A stretch of DNA of 64,000 bases. It comes from Serratia sarumanii (GTDB lineage: Bacteria; Pseudomonadota; Gammaproteobacteria; Enterobacterales; Enterobacteriaceae). Below are positions 36,451 through 48,105 of the stretch, piece by piece. The position numbers were made by a program, and so were the translations under genes. Position 1 is the stretch's first letter. Every line of letters begins with the position of its first letter. The notes below the pieces were generated by a model that saw nothing but the letters and a program-made list of their open reading frames with translations, was not told where the DNA came from and searched no databases. The stretch is from the NCBI RefSeq assembly GCF_029962605.1, contig NZ_CP124750.1:2294001-2358000 (forward strand), in the 5' to 3' direction.

Positions 36451-36465
36451 GTCGGTGTTCCTCAG

Positions 36466-38734
<2,269 letters not shown>

Positions 38735-39793
38735 ATGGCGGTCAATGAAACCCAGTTGGTACAGCTGTTCGAGCAGGTGCTTACGCTGTCGAAGGTCGAT
38801 GCTTCGCAGAGCGTGGCGATTTTGAAAAGCCATTATTCCGATGCGCGCACGGTGCGCGCCGCGACCGACGCGGCGCTGCGGCTGGGCGCCAGGGTGTATG
38901 CCGTCGAGCTGCCGGCGTTCAACCATCCGCGGGCGATGGGCAACGACATGACCGCCTATTGCGGCGATACCGCGCTGACCGGCAACCTGGCGGCGCAGCG
39001 TGCGCTGGAAGCCGCCGACCTGATCGTCGATACCATGATGCTGCTGCATTCGCCGGAGCAGGAGCAGATCCTGAAAACCGGCACCCGCATCCTGCTGGCG
39101 GTGGAGCCGCCGGAGGTGCTGGCGCGCATGTTGCCTAACGCGGAAGACAAGGCGCGGGTGCTGGCCGCCGCCGCCGTGCTGGAGCATGCGAAGCTGATGC
39201 AGGTGACCTCCGCCGCCGGCAGCGATTTCCGCGCGCCGCTCGGGCAATACCCGACGGTGACCGAGTACGGCTATGCCGATGAACCGGGGCGCTGGGATCA
39301 CTGGCCGAGCGGTTTCCTGTTCACCTGGCCGAATGAGGAGCAGGCGGAAGGGGTGCTGGTGCTGGAGGTCGGCGATATCTTGCTGCCGTTTAAAAGCTAC
39401 GCGCGCGAACGCATCACGCTGGAGATCGAACAAGGCTTCGTCACCCGCATTCACGGCGGCTTCGAGGCGGAATACCTGCGCGAATACATGAAATACTTCG
39501 ACGATCCGGAGGTGTACGGCATCTCGCATATCGGCTGGGGCCTGCAGCCGCGCGCCCAGTGGACGGCGATGGGCCTGCACGACAAGAACGACGGCATGTG
39601 CATGGACGCGCGCGCGTTCTACGGCAACTTCCTGTTCTCCACCGGGCCGAATACCGAAGTGGGCGGCACGCGCAAAACGCCTTGCCATATGGACATCGCG
39701 CTGCGCCGCTGCGACATCCGCCTCGACGGGCAAACGGTGGTGGCGGATGGGGAAGTGGTGGCGCCGGAGGCCTCGCGCGCGCGTCGGGCTTAA
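38735..39793 (+). CDS. nicX: 2,5-dihydroxypyridine 5,6-dioxygenase NicX
   Basis: A 352-aa Fe(II) ring-cleavage dioxygenase structurally related to M29 peptidases. Probable metal ligands lie in VGDILLPF (Glu/Asp region near 215), in HIGWGLQPRAQWTAMG (His near 265) and in GNFLFSTGPNTEVGG / PCHMDIALR near 290-320. It opens 2,5-dihydroxypyridine to N-formylmaleamate. ATG 38735 is preceded by AGGAG. It heads a rightward set nicX-nicR-nicA-nicB. Length and neighbours fit the Pseudomonas enzyme. Confidence 0.9.
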   Translation: MAVNETQLVQLFEQVLTLSKVDASQSVAILKSHYSDARTVRAATDAALRLGARVYAVELPAFNHPRAMGNDMTAYCGDTALTGNLAAQRALEAADLIVDTMMLLHSPEQEQILKTGTRILLAVEPPEVLARMLPNAEDKARVLAAAAVLEHAKLMQVTSAAGSDFRAPLGQYPTVTEYGYADEPGRWDHWPSGFLFTWPNEEQAEGVLVLEVGDILLPFKSYARERITLEIEQGFVTRIHGGFEAEYLREYMKYFDDPEVYGISHIGWGLQPRAQWTAMGLHDKNDGMCMDARAFYGNFLFSTGPNTEVGGTRKTPCHMDIALRRCDIRLDGQTVVADGEVVAPEASRARRA

Positions 39794-39859
39794 TCGTTGC
39801 TGCCAACGGCGGGGGTTTGTACTATTCTCGTGAATTCCATAGATGGTGAGAGTAACGCA

Positions 39860-40333
39860 ATGACGCCCCCCGAATACCCGTCAGCCGTGAGCGGCCAACC
39901 CGAAAATTATCATTTTACCGAGCAAGTCGGGCACCTGTTGCGCAAGGTTTATCAGCGCCACCTGGCGATTTTTCAGCAAAACGTCGGCGATTCGCAGCTG
40001 ACGGCGGTGCAGTTCATCACCCTGTGCGCGGTGCGCGATATGGGGCCGAGCTCGCTGACCGAGCTGGTGCAGGTGACGGCGGTGGATCAGGCCACCATAC
40101 GCGGCATCGTCGAGCGGCTAAAGGCGCGCGATCTGATCACGGTGACGCCGGATCCGGTGGATCGGCGCAAGGTGGTGGTCGGCCTGACCGACGCCGGCGC
40201 CGTGCTGCTGACGGAAACGGTGCCGCAGGCGGCGAAAATCACAGAGCTGACGTTCGGCACGCTCAACCCGGCCGAACGGATAGCGCTGATATTCCTGCTG
40301 AATAAAATGCTGGAAGATCCGCCCACCGGCTGA
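39860..40333 (+). CDS. nicR: MarR family regulator NicR
   Basis: A 157-aa winged-helix regulator. The helix-turn-helix and wing are visible as LTELVQVTAVDQATIRGIVERL and the DPVDRRKVVVGLTDAG wing (about residues 65-115). In Pseudomonas NicR represses the nicCDEFTP and nicX promoters and is released by 6-hydroxynicotinate. ATG 39860 is preferred over the longer frame from 39797. It is placed between nicX and nicA; the TetR-type regulator NicS that controls nicAB in Pseudomonas is not present in the window. Confidence 0.85.
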   Translation: MTPPEYPSAVSGQPENYHFTEQVGHLLRKVYQRHLAIFQQNVGDSQLTAVQFITLCAVRDMGPSSLTELVQVTAVDQATIRGIVERLKARDLITVTPDPVDRRKVVVGLTDAGAVLLTETVPQAAKITELTFGTLNPAERIALIFLLNKMLEDPPTG

Positions 40334-40418
40334 TTCGCCCGCGCAACGTCGGTTGCCTGGTGGTCGGTGGCGAGAGGCCAGCCCATAAGACCATCAAGTG
40401 CAGGCGGAGACGCGAACA

Positions 40419-40961
40419 ATGGCGATATCTGAAGTGCAGTCGCCCAGGGAAGGCGCGAAAACCACGCTGACGGAGCATCCGCTGATGCTGTCGGTGAACG
40501 GCGAACAGCTTCATGCGCAGGTGATGGCGGATACGCCGCTCTTGCTGGTACTGCGCAACGATCTGGCGCTCAACGGCCCGAAATACGGCTGCGGCCTGGG
40601 CGAATGCGGCGCCTGTACCGTGTTGATCGACGGCGTGGCGGCGCGCTCCTGCGTGATCCCGGCGCTCGGCGTGTCCGGCCGGGCGATCGTGACTCTGGAA
40701 GGCCTTGGCGATCGCCAGCGCCTGCATCCGGTGCAGCGCGCCTTTATCGAAGAGCAGGCGGCGCAATGCGGCTACTGCCTCAACGGCATGATCATGACCA
40801 CCAAAGCCCTGTTGGATCGCAATCCCGCCCCGAGCGAGGCGGAGATCCGTCAGGCGCTGTCCGGCAACCTGTGCCGCTGCGGCACCCATCTCGAAATCCT
40901 GCGTGCGGTTCAGCGCGCCATCATTCTCTGCCGCGATGAGGGCGCCCACGCTTATGACTGA
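40419..40961 (+). CDS. nicA: Nicotinate dehydrogenase small [2Fe-2S] subunit NicA
   Basis: A 180-aa protein with two [2Fe-2S] clusters. The plant-ferredoxin-like set is YGCGLGECGACTVL with its fourth Cys in ARSC (residues about 62-90), and the C-terminal set is QCGYCLNGM and CRCGTH (about 125-165). It passes electrons from the molybdenum centre of NicB. ATG 40419 gives an N-terminal extension of about 28 residues before the ferredoxin fold; a GTG at 40398 is less likely. It overlaps nicB by 8 nt. NicAB hydroxylates nicotinate to 6-hydroxynicotinate. Confidence 0.92.
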   Translation: MAISEVQSPREGAKTTLTEHPLMLSVNGEQLHAQVMADTPLLLVLRNDLALNGPKYGCGLGECGACTVLIDGVAARSCVIPALGVSGRAIVTLEGLGDRQRLHPVQRAFIEEQAAQCGYCLNGMIMTTKALLDRNPAPSEAEIRQALSGNLCRCGTHLEILRAVQRAIILCRDEGAHAYD

Positions 40962-43900
40962 TTCCCGTCCCTCATCGCCGAGCCAGGCCGAATTGCTGCA
41001 GCGCGACGGCGTGCTGCTGATCGTCGACAGCGTGCAACCGCCTTCGGGGCCGGTGCCCAAAGGGCAAACGCCGGTGCTGAAGCCCAGGGAGCAAGGGCTG
41101 TTTATCGCCCTGTGCGACAGCGGCGAAATCTATGCCTTTAACGGCCATGTCGATCTCGGCACCGGCGTGCGCACCGCGCTCGGCCAGATCGTCGCCGAAG
41201 AGCTGTACCTGCGCATGGATCAGGTGCGCATGGTGTTGGGCGATACCGAGCGCGCGCCGAATCAGGGCGCCACCATCGCCAGCGCCACGCTGCAGATCTC
41301 CGCCGTGCCGCTGCGCAACGCCGCCGCCGAAGCGCGCCGTTGGCTGTTGCGCCAGGCGGCGCAGCGCTTCGATGCGCCGGTGGAACAGCTGACGCTGGAG
41401 GAGGGCGTGATCCGCAGCCCGCAGGGGCAGGCGCTGAGCTACGCCGAGCTGGTGGCCGGCGGTCATGTCGAGCTGTCGATTTCCGGCGACGCGCCGCTCA
41501 AACCGCAGGCGGAGTATCGCCTGGTGGGCACCAGCGCCGCGCGCGTCGATATTCCGGCCAAGGCGACCGGCGAAACCACCTATGTACACGATATGCGCCT
41601 GCCGAATATGCTGCACGGCCGGGTGGTGCGGCCGCCCTATGCCGGGTATGACAGCGGCGAATTTGTCGGCACCAGCCTGCTGGCGGTGGATGAAACCTCG
41701 ATCGCGCATATTCCCGGCATCGTCAAACTGGTGGTGATCGGCGATTTCATCGGCATTGTCGCCGAGCGCGAAGAGCAGGCGATCAAGGCGGCGCAGGCAC
41801 TGCAGGTCAGCTGGAAAGACTGGCGGCGCAATTTGCCGCAGATGACCGACGTGGCGCAGGCGCTGCGCGACAACCCGCACTCGACCCGGGTGGTGCACGA
41901 TACCGGCGATGTGGACGCGGCGCTGGCGACGGCTGACAGGCGTTTCACCCGCAGCTACCTGTGGCCGTATCAGCTGCATGCCTCGATTGGCCCTTCCTGC
42001 GCGCTGGCGGACTACCGGCCGGAGCGCCTGCAGGTCTGGTCGGGCAGCCAGAACCCGCACCTGCTGCGCGCCGATCTGGCCTGGCTGCTGGAATACCCGG
42101 AAGCGCAGATCGAGATCGTTCGCATGGAGGCGGCTGGTTGCTATGGCCGCAATTGCGCCGATGACGTCTGCGCCGACGCGGCGCTGCTGTCGCGCGCGGT
42201 GGGCAGGCCGGTGCGGGTGCAGCTGACCCGCGAGCAAGAGCATGTGTGGGAACCGAAGGGTACCGCGCAGCTGATGGAGGTGGACGGCGGGCTGGACGCC
42301 GCCGGGCATCCGGTCGCCTATGATTTTCGCACCTATTATCCTTCAAACGGCGCGCCGACGCTGGCGCTGCTGCTGACCGGCCGGGTTGAACCGCTGCCGG
42401 TGGCCTATGAAATGGGCGACCGCACCTCGGTACCGCCTTACGAATATCCGGCGCTGCGCGTCAGCATCGAGGACATGGCGCCGATCGTGCGCGCCTCCTG
42501 GATGCGCGGTGTTTCCGCCTTGCCGAACACCTTCGCCCACGAATCTTATATCGATGAGCTGGCCCACGCCGCCGGCGTCGATCCGCTGGAATATCGGCTG
42601 CGCTATATCGATGATGAACGCGCCAGTGAACTGATGCGCAGCACGGCAGAACGCGCCGGCTGGACGCCGCATACCGAACCGATGCAGACCCCGGCGGAAG
42701 ACGGCGTGCTGCGCGGGCGCGGCTTTGCCTACGCCCGTTACATCCACAGCAAGTTTCCCGGCTTTGGCGCGGCCTGGGCCGCCTGGGTGGCCGACGTGGC
42801 GATCGACAAAGCCAGCGGCGAAGTGGCGGTGACGCGTATCGTGGTCGGCCACGACGCGGGCATGATGGTCAACCCGGACGGCGTGCGCCACCAAATTCAC
42901 GGCAACGTGTTGCAATCGACCAGCCGGGTATTGAAAGAGCGCGTGACCTTTGAGGAATCGACGGTCTCCGCCAAAGAATGGGGAGCTTACCCGATCCTGA
43001 CCTTCCCGGAGGTGCCGGAAGTGGACGTGGTGATGATGCCGCGCCCTTACGATCCGCCGCTGGGCGCCGGGGAATCGGCGTCGGTGCCCAGCGCGGCGGC
43101 CATCGCCAACGCGGTATTCGACGCTACCGGCATTCGTTTTCGCGAGCTGCCGATCACCTCGGACAAACTGCGCGAGGCGCTGAACGGGCCGGACGCCGAG
43201 CGGCAGACCGCCCCGCCCAAGAAAAAGAAGCGCGGCAAATGGTGGTTCGGCGGCGCGGCGGGGCTGTTCGGCGCGGTGCTGGGCATCGCCGGCAGCGCCT
43301 TGCCGTGGCGGGCGGAGATCGCGCCGGTGGCGACGCCCGGCGCCGGCACCTGGTCGGCGGCCACGCTGGAGCGCGGCCGCCAGTTGGCCGCCGCCGGAGA
43401 CTGCGCGGTTTGCCATACCGCGTCGGAAGGGGCGACCAACGCCGGCGGGCTGGCGATGGCGACGCCGTTCGGCACGCTCTACAGCACCAACATTACCCCG
43501 GACGTGGTAACCGGCATCGGCAACTGGTCGTTTACCGCGTTCGATCGGGCGATGCGCCAGGGCATCGCCCGCGACGGCCGCCATCTGTATCCGGCATTTC
43601 CTTACACCGCCTTCAGCAAAATGACCGACGGCGACATGCAGGCGCTGTACGCTTATCTGATGTCGCAACCGGCGGTGCGCCAGAGCAATCCGGCCAATCA
43701 GATGCGCTTCCCGTTTAACCTGCGGCCGCTGATGGCCGGATGGAACGCGCTGTTCCTGCGCCAGGGGGAATATCAACCCGATCCGCAACAAAGCGCGCAG
43801 TGGAACCGCGGCGCCTATCTGGTCAACGGGCTCGGCCACTGCGCCGCCTGCCATTCGCCGCGCAATCTGCTGGGGGCGGAAAAGGGCGGCGCGGCTTTCC

Positions 43901-44526
43901 TGGCGGGGGGAATGGTGGACGGGTGGGAAGCGCCGGCGCTGAATCAATTGGCCAATGCGGACAAGCCCTGGACCGAGGAACAGCTGTTTCAGTACTTCCG
44001 CAGCGGGCATTCCGCCGAGCACGGCGTGGCGGCCGGGCCGATGGGGCCGGTGGTCAGCGAACTGGCGACGTTGCCGCAGAGCGATCTGCGGGCGATGGCC
44101 AACTATGTGATGTCGCTGAGCACCAAGGCGACGCTGAATGTGGAACCGCAGGCGCAGTTGGCGGCCCGCGCCTTGCCGGCGGTAGGGCAACTGGCCGGCG
44201 AGCGGTTATTTCAGGGCGCTTGCCAGGCCTGCCACAGCGCCGCCGCCGGCGGGCCGCAGCTGTTCGGCGTCAGTCCCGATCTGGCCAATAACACCAATAT
44301 CTTCAGCGATCGCCCCGATAACCTGATCAAGGTGATCCTGCAAGGGATCCCCAAACCGGCTACCGCCGAATTGGGCTTTATGCCGGGCTTTAAGGACAGC
44401 TTTTCCGATCGGCAGGTGACGGCGCTGGTGAATTATCTGCGTCAACGCTATGCCGGCGACAAACCGGCCTGGCGCGACGTGGAGGCGCAGGTGGCGCGGC
44501 TGCGCGCGGAGCCGGGGAATCATTAA
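40954..44526 (+). CDS. nicB: Nicotinate dehydrogenase large subunit NicB (Mo domain fused to three-heme cytochrome c)
   Basis: A 1190-aa fusion. Residues about 1-740 are a molybdenum hydroxylase domain of the xanthine dehydrogenase large-subunit type (GHVDLGTGVRTALGQI, AKATGETTYVHDMRLP, LGAGESASVPSAAAIANA). One membrane helix lies near 765-785 after a lysine-rich stretch (PPKKKKRGK). Then come three c-type hemes: CAVCH at 817, CAACH at 963 and CQACH at 1090. It oxidises nicotinate at C6 and passes electrons through NicA and the cytochromes to the respiratory chain, so the heme part faces the periplasm. ATG 40954 lies inside the end of nicA. This fusion is the known NicB architecture. Confidence 0.93.
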   Translation: MTDSRPSSPSQAELLQRDGVLLIVDSVQPPSGPVPKGQTPVLKPREQGLFIALCDSGEIYAFNGHVDLGTGVRTALGQIVAEELYLRMDQVRMVLGDTERAPNQGATIASATLQISAVPLRNAAAEARRWLLRQAAQRFDAPVEQLTLEEGVIRSPQGQALSYAELVAGGHVELSISGDAPLKPQAEYRLVGTSAARVDIPAKATGETTYVHDMRLPNMLHGRVVRPPYAGYDSGEFVGTSLLAVDETSIAHIPGIVKLVVIGDFIGIVAEREEQAIKAAQALQVSWKDWRRNLPQMTDVAQALRDNPHSTRVVHDTGDVDAALATADRRFTRSYLWPYQLHASIGPSCALADYRPERLQVWSGSQNPHLLRADLAWLLEYPEAQIEIVRMEAAGCYGRNCADDVCADAALLSRAVGRPVRVQLTREQEHVWEPKGTAQLMEVDGGLDAAGHPVAYDFRTYYPSNGAPTLALLLTGRVEPLPVAYEMGDRTSVPPYEYPALRVSIEDMAPIVRASWMRGVSALPNTFAHESYIDELAHAAGVDPLEYRLRYIDDERASELMRSTAERAGWTPHTEPMQTPAEDGVLRGRGFAYARYIHSKFPGFGAAWAAWVADVAIDKASGEVAVTRIVVGHDAGMMVNPDGVRHQIHGNVLQSTSRVLKERVTFEESTVSAKEWGAYPILTFPEVPEVDVVMMPRPYDPPLGAGESASVPSAAAIANAVFDATGIRFRELPITSDKLREALNGPDAERQTAPPKKKKRGKWWFGGAAGLFGAVLGIAGSALPWRAEIAPVATPGAGTWSAATLERGRQLAAAGDCAVCHTASEGATNAGGLAMATPFGTLYSTNITPDVVTGIGNWSFTAFDRAMRQGIARDGRHLYPAFPYTAFSKMTDGDMQALYAYLMSQPAVRQSNPANQMRFPFNLRPLMAGWNALFLRQGEYQPDPQQSAQWNRGAYLVNGLGHCAACHSPRNLLGAEKGGAAFLAGGMVDGWEAPALNQLANADKPWTEEQLFQYFRSGHSAEHGVAAGPMGPVVSELATLPQSDLRAMANYVMSLSTKATLNVEPQAQLAARALPAVGQLAGERLFQGACQACHSAAAGGPQLFGVSPDLANNTNIFSDRPDNLIKVILQGIPKPATAELGFMPGFKDSFSDRQVTALVNYLRQRYAGDKPAWRDVEAQVARLRAEPGNH

Positions 44527-44625
44527 CATTGTAAATTGTTACATTGGGTTATTGACTGGCGGCGCTCATTTGGTGATTAATGTTAGCCTGATTTTTACCT
44601 TACCTATAAAAAACAGGAAGTTAAC

Positions 44626-45486
44626 ATGGCATTAACCACGCATAAAATGGAAAGCGGCCTGGCCGTAACAGTTCGTTTACCTGAGAATCAGGCCAAGGTT
44701 CCGGCGATTATTCTGTGTCACGGCTTCTGCGGCATTCAGGAGCTGTTGCTGCCGGCCTTTGCCGAGGCCTTCGTCAACGCCGGTTTTGCGGCGGTGACGT
44801 TTGACTATCGCGGCTTCGGCGCCAGCGAGGGTGAACGCGGGCGGCTGGTGCCGGCGCTGCAGATTGAGGACATTCTGGCGGTGAGCCGTTGGGTGCAAAC
44901 GCAGCCGCAGATCGACAGTGAGCGCATCGGCCTGTGGGGCACATCGTTTGGCGGTTGCCACGTGTTCGGCGCTGCCGCGGCCGATCCGGCCATCAAGTGC
45001 ATCGTTAGCCAGCTGGCCTTCGCCGACGGGGAAACCATCGTGACGGGGAAAATGGCCGCCGACGAAAAACAGGCGTTCATCGCCACGCTGGACAAAATGG
45101 CGGAGAAGAAACAGGCCACCGGCAAAGAGATGTTTGTCGCCGTCACCCGGGTGTTGAGCGATGACGAGTCGAAAGCGTTCTTCGAGGAGAACAAGGCGCG
45201 CTACCCGGCGATGGACATCAAGATCCCGTTCCTGACCGTGCGCGAAACGCTGCGCTATCAGCCGCGCGACAATGCGGCGCGCGTCACATGCCCGGTGCTG
45301 GTGGTGGTGGCGGGCAACGATACCGTCAACCCGCCGGAGCAGGGCATCGCGCTGTATGAGGCGGTAGGCAGCGCGAAAAAGGCGCTGCACGTCGAGCAGA
45401 ATGCGAAGCACTACGACATGTACACCGGCCCGCATTTCGCCGGCATCATCGGCCGTCAGATCGCCTGGTTCAACGAGCACCTGTAA
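44626..45486 (+). CDS. Alpha/beta hydrolase, dienelactone-hydrolase-like
   Basis: A 286-aa cytoplasmic hydrolase with the oxyanion segment ILCHGFCGIQELLLP (about residues 30-44), FDYRGFGASEGERG, nucleophile elbow GLWGTSFGG (Ser near 107), acid VVVAGNDTVNPPEQ (near 230) and a His in AKHYDMYTGPHF near 265. This pattern fits the YcjY/FrsA-like or cocaine-esterase-like hydrolases. The substrate is unknown. AGGAAG precedes ATG 44626. It overlaps the end of the convergent LysR gene by 17 nt. Confidence 0.82.
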   Translation: MALTTHKMESGLAVTVRLPENQAKVPAIILCHGFCGIQELLLPAFAEAFVNAGFAAVTFDYRGFGASEGERGRLVPALQIEDILAVSRWVQTQPQIDSERIGLWGTSFGGCHVFGAAAADPAIKCIVSQLAFADGETIVTGKMAADEKQAFIATLDKMAEKKQATGKEMFVAVTRVLSDDESKAFFEENKARYPAMDIKIPFLTVRETLRYQPRDNAARVTCPVLVVVAGNDTVNPPEQGIALYEAVGSAKKALHVEQNAKHYDMYTGPHFAGIIGRQIAWFNEHL

Positions 45487-46375
45487 TACCGTCCTCCTCC
45501 TGGCGCAGAAATGCCACCAGCCGCTGCGCCGGCAATGGCAGCTGCGCCCGTTCGCGCACCACGATCGACAGACGGCGGATCGCCCAGTCGTCCGTCAGCG
45601 GCAGGGCGTTGCGCAGGATCTCGGGCAGCCGCCGGGCGCTCTCTTCCGGCACCACCGCCAGCCCGGCGCCGCGCAGCACCATGCGGCAGATGGCGTCGAA
45701 ATTGGCGGCGCGCGCCCGCAGCCGCATCGGGCCGCCGCTGCGTATCGCCAACTGCTCCAAATGCTGTTGCAGCGCGCTCTGTTCCGGCAGGCCGATAAAG
45801 TCGAAAGGCAGGGCGTCCGCAAAGCTGAGCTGGCGGCGGCCGCTGAGCGCATGCCCCGGCGGCAGCGCCAGCACCAGACGATCCTGCCGGAAGGGGTAGC
45901 TTGCCAGCCCGCGCAGATCGGCATGATCCGCCACGATGCCGATATCCGCCGCCCGTTCGGCGATCGCCTGCGCGATGGCTGGGCTGGGCAGCTCCTCCAG
46001 CGCGATGTCGGTGTACGGGTGCAGCACCAGAAAATCGGCCAGCAGTTCCGGCAGAAAAGCGTCGGCGGCGACGGTATTGGCGACGATGCGCAGCTGGCTG
46101 CGCTGGCCCGGTGCGAACTCGGCCATGTCGCCGCGCAGCCGGTCGCGCTGCTGCAGCAGCACGCGCGCGTGTTGCAACAGGCGTTCACCGGCGGGCGTCG
46201 CCTGGACGCCGCGCGGATTGCGCGTCAGCAGCGCCACGCCAGCCTGTTGCTCCAGCCCGCGCATGCGTGCGCTGGCGGCGGCCAGCGACAGCCCGACGCG
46301 CTCGGCGCCGGCGGTGATGCTGCCGGTCTCGAGCACCGCCGCCAACAGCCGCAGATCGATAAAGTCAAAATGCAT
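45470..46375 (-). CDS. LysR family transcriptional regulator
   Basis: A 301-aa LTTR. The N-terminal helix-turn-helix region MHFDFIDLRLLAAVLETGSITAGAERVGLSLAAAS is split across residues 1-35, and the effector domain begins near 90 (LRIVANTVAADAFLPELLADF). It is divergent from the TauE/SafE permease gene (108 nt apart), and LysR regulators commonly control the divergent neighbour, so that permease is the likely target. ATG 46375 is chosen to give a normal HTH position, although the frame opens further upstream. Confidence 0.85.
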   Translation of the reverse strand: MHFDFIDLRLLAAVLETGSITAGAERVGLSLAAASARMRGLEQQAGVALLTRNPRGVQATPAGERLLQHARVLLQQRDRLRGDMAEFAPGQRSQLRIVANTVAADAFLPELLADFLVLHPYTDIALEELPSPAIAQAIAERAADIGIVADHADLRGLASYPFRQDRLVLALPPGHALSGRRQLSFADALPFDFIGLPEQSALQQHLEQLAIRSGGPMRLRARAANFDAICRMVLRGAGLAVVPEESARRLPEILRNALPLTDDWAIRRLSIVVRERAQLPLPAQRLVAFLRQEEDGITGAR

Positions 46376-46482
46376 GCATTCTTCCTCTGTCTTTGCCGCA
46401 GGCAGGCTCTGCCATTGCCGCATTGTGCCGCGGCGCGGCGCCGGCCACAATCGGGCCGTTGATTCGCCATAAGGATAGACGC

Positions 46483-47229
46483 ATGTCGCTGACGTTACTC
46501 GAAATTGTCGCCCTGACGGGCATTTTTACGCTGGCCGGCACGGTCAAAGGGGCGATCGGTTTGGGATTACCGACGGTGTCGATGGGGCTGCTCAGCCTGA
46601 TGATGCCGCCGGGGCAGGCCGCCGCGCTGCTGCTGTTGCCCTCATTGATCACCAACCTGTGGCAACTGCTGTGCGGGCCGCGGTTGGGGGCGCTGTGCCG
46701 TCGGCTCTGGCCGATGATGCTGTGCGTCACGCTGGGCACCTTGCTGAGCGCCGGCACGCTCACCGCCATCGACGGCCGCCTGGCGCCGCTGGCGCTGGGC
46801 ATTTGCCTGACCGGCTATGCGCTGTTGGGTTTTACCCGTTTCGACTGGCGCGTTTCCGCTGCGGCGGAGCCTTGGCTGGGGCCGCTGTGCGGCCTGTTGA
46901 CCGGCGTGCTGACCGGCGCCACCGGCGTGTTCGTCATACCGGCGGTGCCCTATCTGAACGCATTGGGCCTGGCGCGTGACGATCTGGTGCAGGCGCTGGG
47001 GCTGTCGTTCACCGTCTCGACGCTGGCGCTGGCCGCCGGATTAGCCTGGCATCAGGCGCTGCCCGGCGCGCTGCTCGGCGTTTCGCTGTTGGCGCTGCTG
47101 CCGGCGTTGGCCGGCATGTGGCTGGGCGGGATCGCGCGTCGTCACAGCAGCCCGCTGATTTTTCGTCGCCTTTTCTTTATTGGCTTATTCATCTTGGGCG
47201 TTGAGATTATTTGGCGTTCAATTAATTGA
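46483..47229 (+). CDS. TauE/SafE family anion permease
   Basis: A 248-aa membrane protein with about eight hydrophobic segments and the internal repeat typical of TauE/SafE (GTVKGAIGLGLPTVSMGLLSLMM in the first half broken by GLLTGVLTGATGVFVIPAVPYL in the second). Members export sulfite, sulfonate or organic acids. ATG 46483 follows AAGGA. It is probably controlled by the divergent LysR gene. It is the last GC-rich gene before the second microcin island; the 200 bp that follow are strongly AT-rich. Confidence 0.85.
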   Translation: MSLTLLEIVALTGIFTLAGTVKGAIGLGLPTVSMGLLSLMMPPGQAAALLLLPSLITNLWQLLCGPRLGALCRRLWPMMLCVTLGTLLSAGTLTAIDGRLAPLALGICLTGYALLGFTRFDWRVSAAAEPWLGPLCGLLTGVLTGATGVFVIPAVPYLNALGLARDDLVQALGLSFTVSTLALAAGLAWHQALPGALLGVSLLALLPALAGMWLGGIARRHSSPLIFRRLFFIGLFILGVEIIWRSIN

Positions 47230-47436
47230 ATCGATAGCATCTACGTGTAATCAGGTTCGGTATATTATTCTGGGTTTTATTCTAATATGATGGTTTTCGA
47301 TATTTAAAATACACTTTGCTTATTGGTTTGTTTATGAAATACAGAGTAGTTATGGATTGTTATTAGTGTATTTTACTTTTGCAACTACAACCCGTTTTAA
47401 ACAGGGTAACCCCAGTGAATCCATAGGAGAATATTG

Positions 47437-47721
47437 ATGAAGGAAATTTTAAGCAGCCAACTCGATGCGGTGTCGGGTGGATGGCAGGATCGAGATGGGA
47501 GTGGAAAAAGATCGTCTGATAACGGAGGCTCCGGTTCTTCAAGTCGCGGCGGAAATAACGGCGGTGACCGCGGGCTTCAGTCATTCCTGTCAAAAAATAG
47601 CCCGTATGGCAGTGGTTCCGGCGCCAGTGGTTTCTGGGGGAATGGCGGTTCTGCAAGAAATGGGTATGGCGGCAATGGCACTGGGCCGAGAGAAGCCAGA
47701 GAATTCGGAACCAAACGCTAA
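47437..47721 (+). CDS. Gly/Ser-rich microcin precursor with GG leader (island 2)
   Basis: A 94-aa peptide. Leader MKEILSSQLDAVSGG is a textbook double-glycine leader for a C39 exporter, and the predicted mature part is 79 aa starting WQDRDG. That part has about 23 Gly and 14 Ser plus many Asn, and no Cys, so it is hydrophilic and unlike the membrane-active colicin V type. Ser/Thr clusters (GSGSSSR; SGASG) are candidate glycosylation sites given the glycosyltransferase two genes downstream. ATG 47437 has AGGAG 7 nt upstream; an in-frame TTG just before is not needed. The 200-bp AT-rich sequence upstream (47230-47436) should hold the promoter, but no clear Fur box is seen. Confidence 0.85.
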   Translation: MKEILSSQLDAVSGGWQDRDGSGKRSSDNGGSGSSSRGGNNGGDRGLQSFLSKNSPYGSGSGASGFWGNGGSARNGYGGNGTGPREAREFGTKR

Positions 47722-47738
47722 TTAACTGATGCAATCCC

Positions 47739-47765
47739 AGCACAGAAGTAAAATTCTGTGCTTTT
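47739..47765 (+). terminator. Hairpin with short T-run between precursor and downstream genes
   Basis: AGCACAGAA (47739-47747), loop GTAAAA, TTCTGTGCT (47754-47762), then TTT: a perfect 9-bp stem 17 nt after the precursor stop. It is probably a leaky terminator giving excess precursor mRNA over downstream enzyme mRNA. Confidence 0.7.
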
Positions 47766-48041
47766 ATGGGGTATATGATGAATAGATATGTTGTTTTTAT
47801 AAAGAGTGATGAATCAAGAGTGCTAAGGAAGGACGTGGTTACACGCGAAATCATTAAGGATATGAAGCTGAAGGGCTTCAGAAAGCATCATGTCGAAGTA
47901 GAGGCTGATAACGAAAGCGATGCCATTAACAAATTAAATAAGAACAGCAATGACTATTTGGATTCATTGAAAAATTTTTCCGGTGATTTATTGCTCTGTT
48001 CTATTTGTGTTATTGTGATGGCGATCGTCTATTTTTTTTAG
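47766..48041 (+). CDS. Small protein with C-terminal membrane anchor, candidate immunity protein
   Basis: A 91-aa protein. The first 70 residues are charged and soluble-looking (RYVVFIKSDESRVLRKDVVTR...), and residues about 74-91 form one strong hydrophobic helix (LLLCSICVIVMAIVYFF), giving a tail-anchored topology. Start candidates are ATG 47766, 47775 and 47778; the last has a GGGGT at a better distance. Its place directly after the precursor gene suggests self-protection. No family is recognised, so a role in modification or export cannot be excluded. Confidence 0.6.
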   Translation: MGYMMNRYVVFIKSDESRVLRKDVVTREIIKDMKLKGFRKHHVEVEADNESDAINKLNKNSNDYLDSLKNFSGDLLLCSICVIVMAIVYFF

Positions 48042-48105
48042 CTAAGCCATAATCCAGCATTGAATCATTCAAGTTTTCCATACTATAGTTTTCGTGGTGA
48101 TTTAA

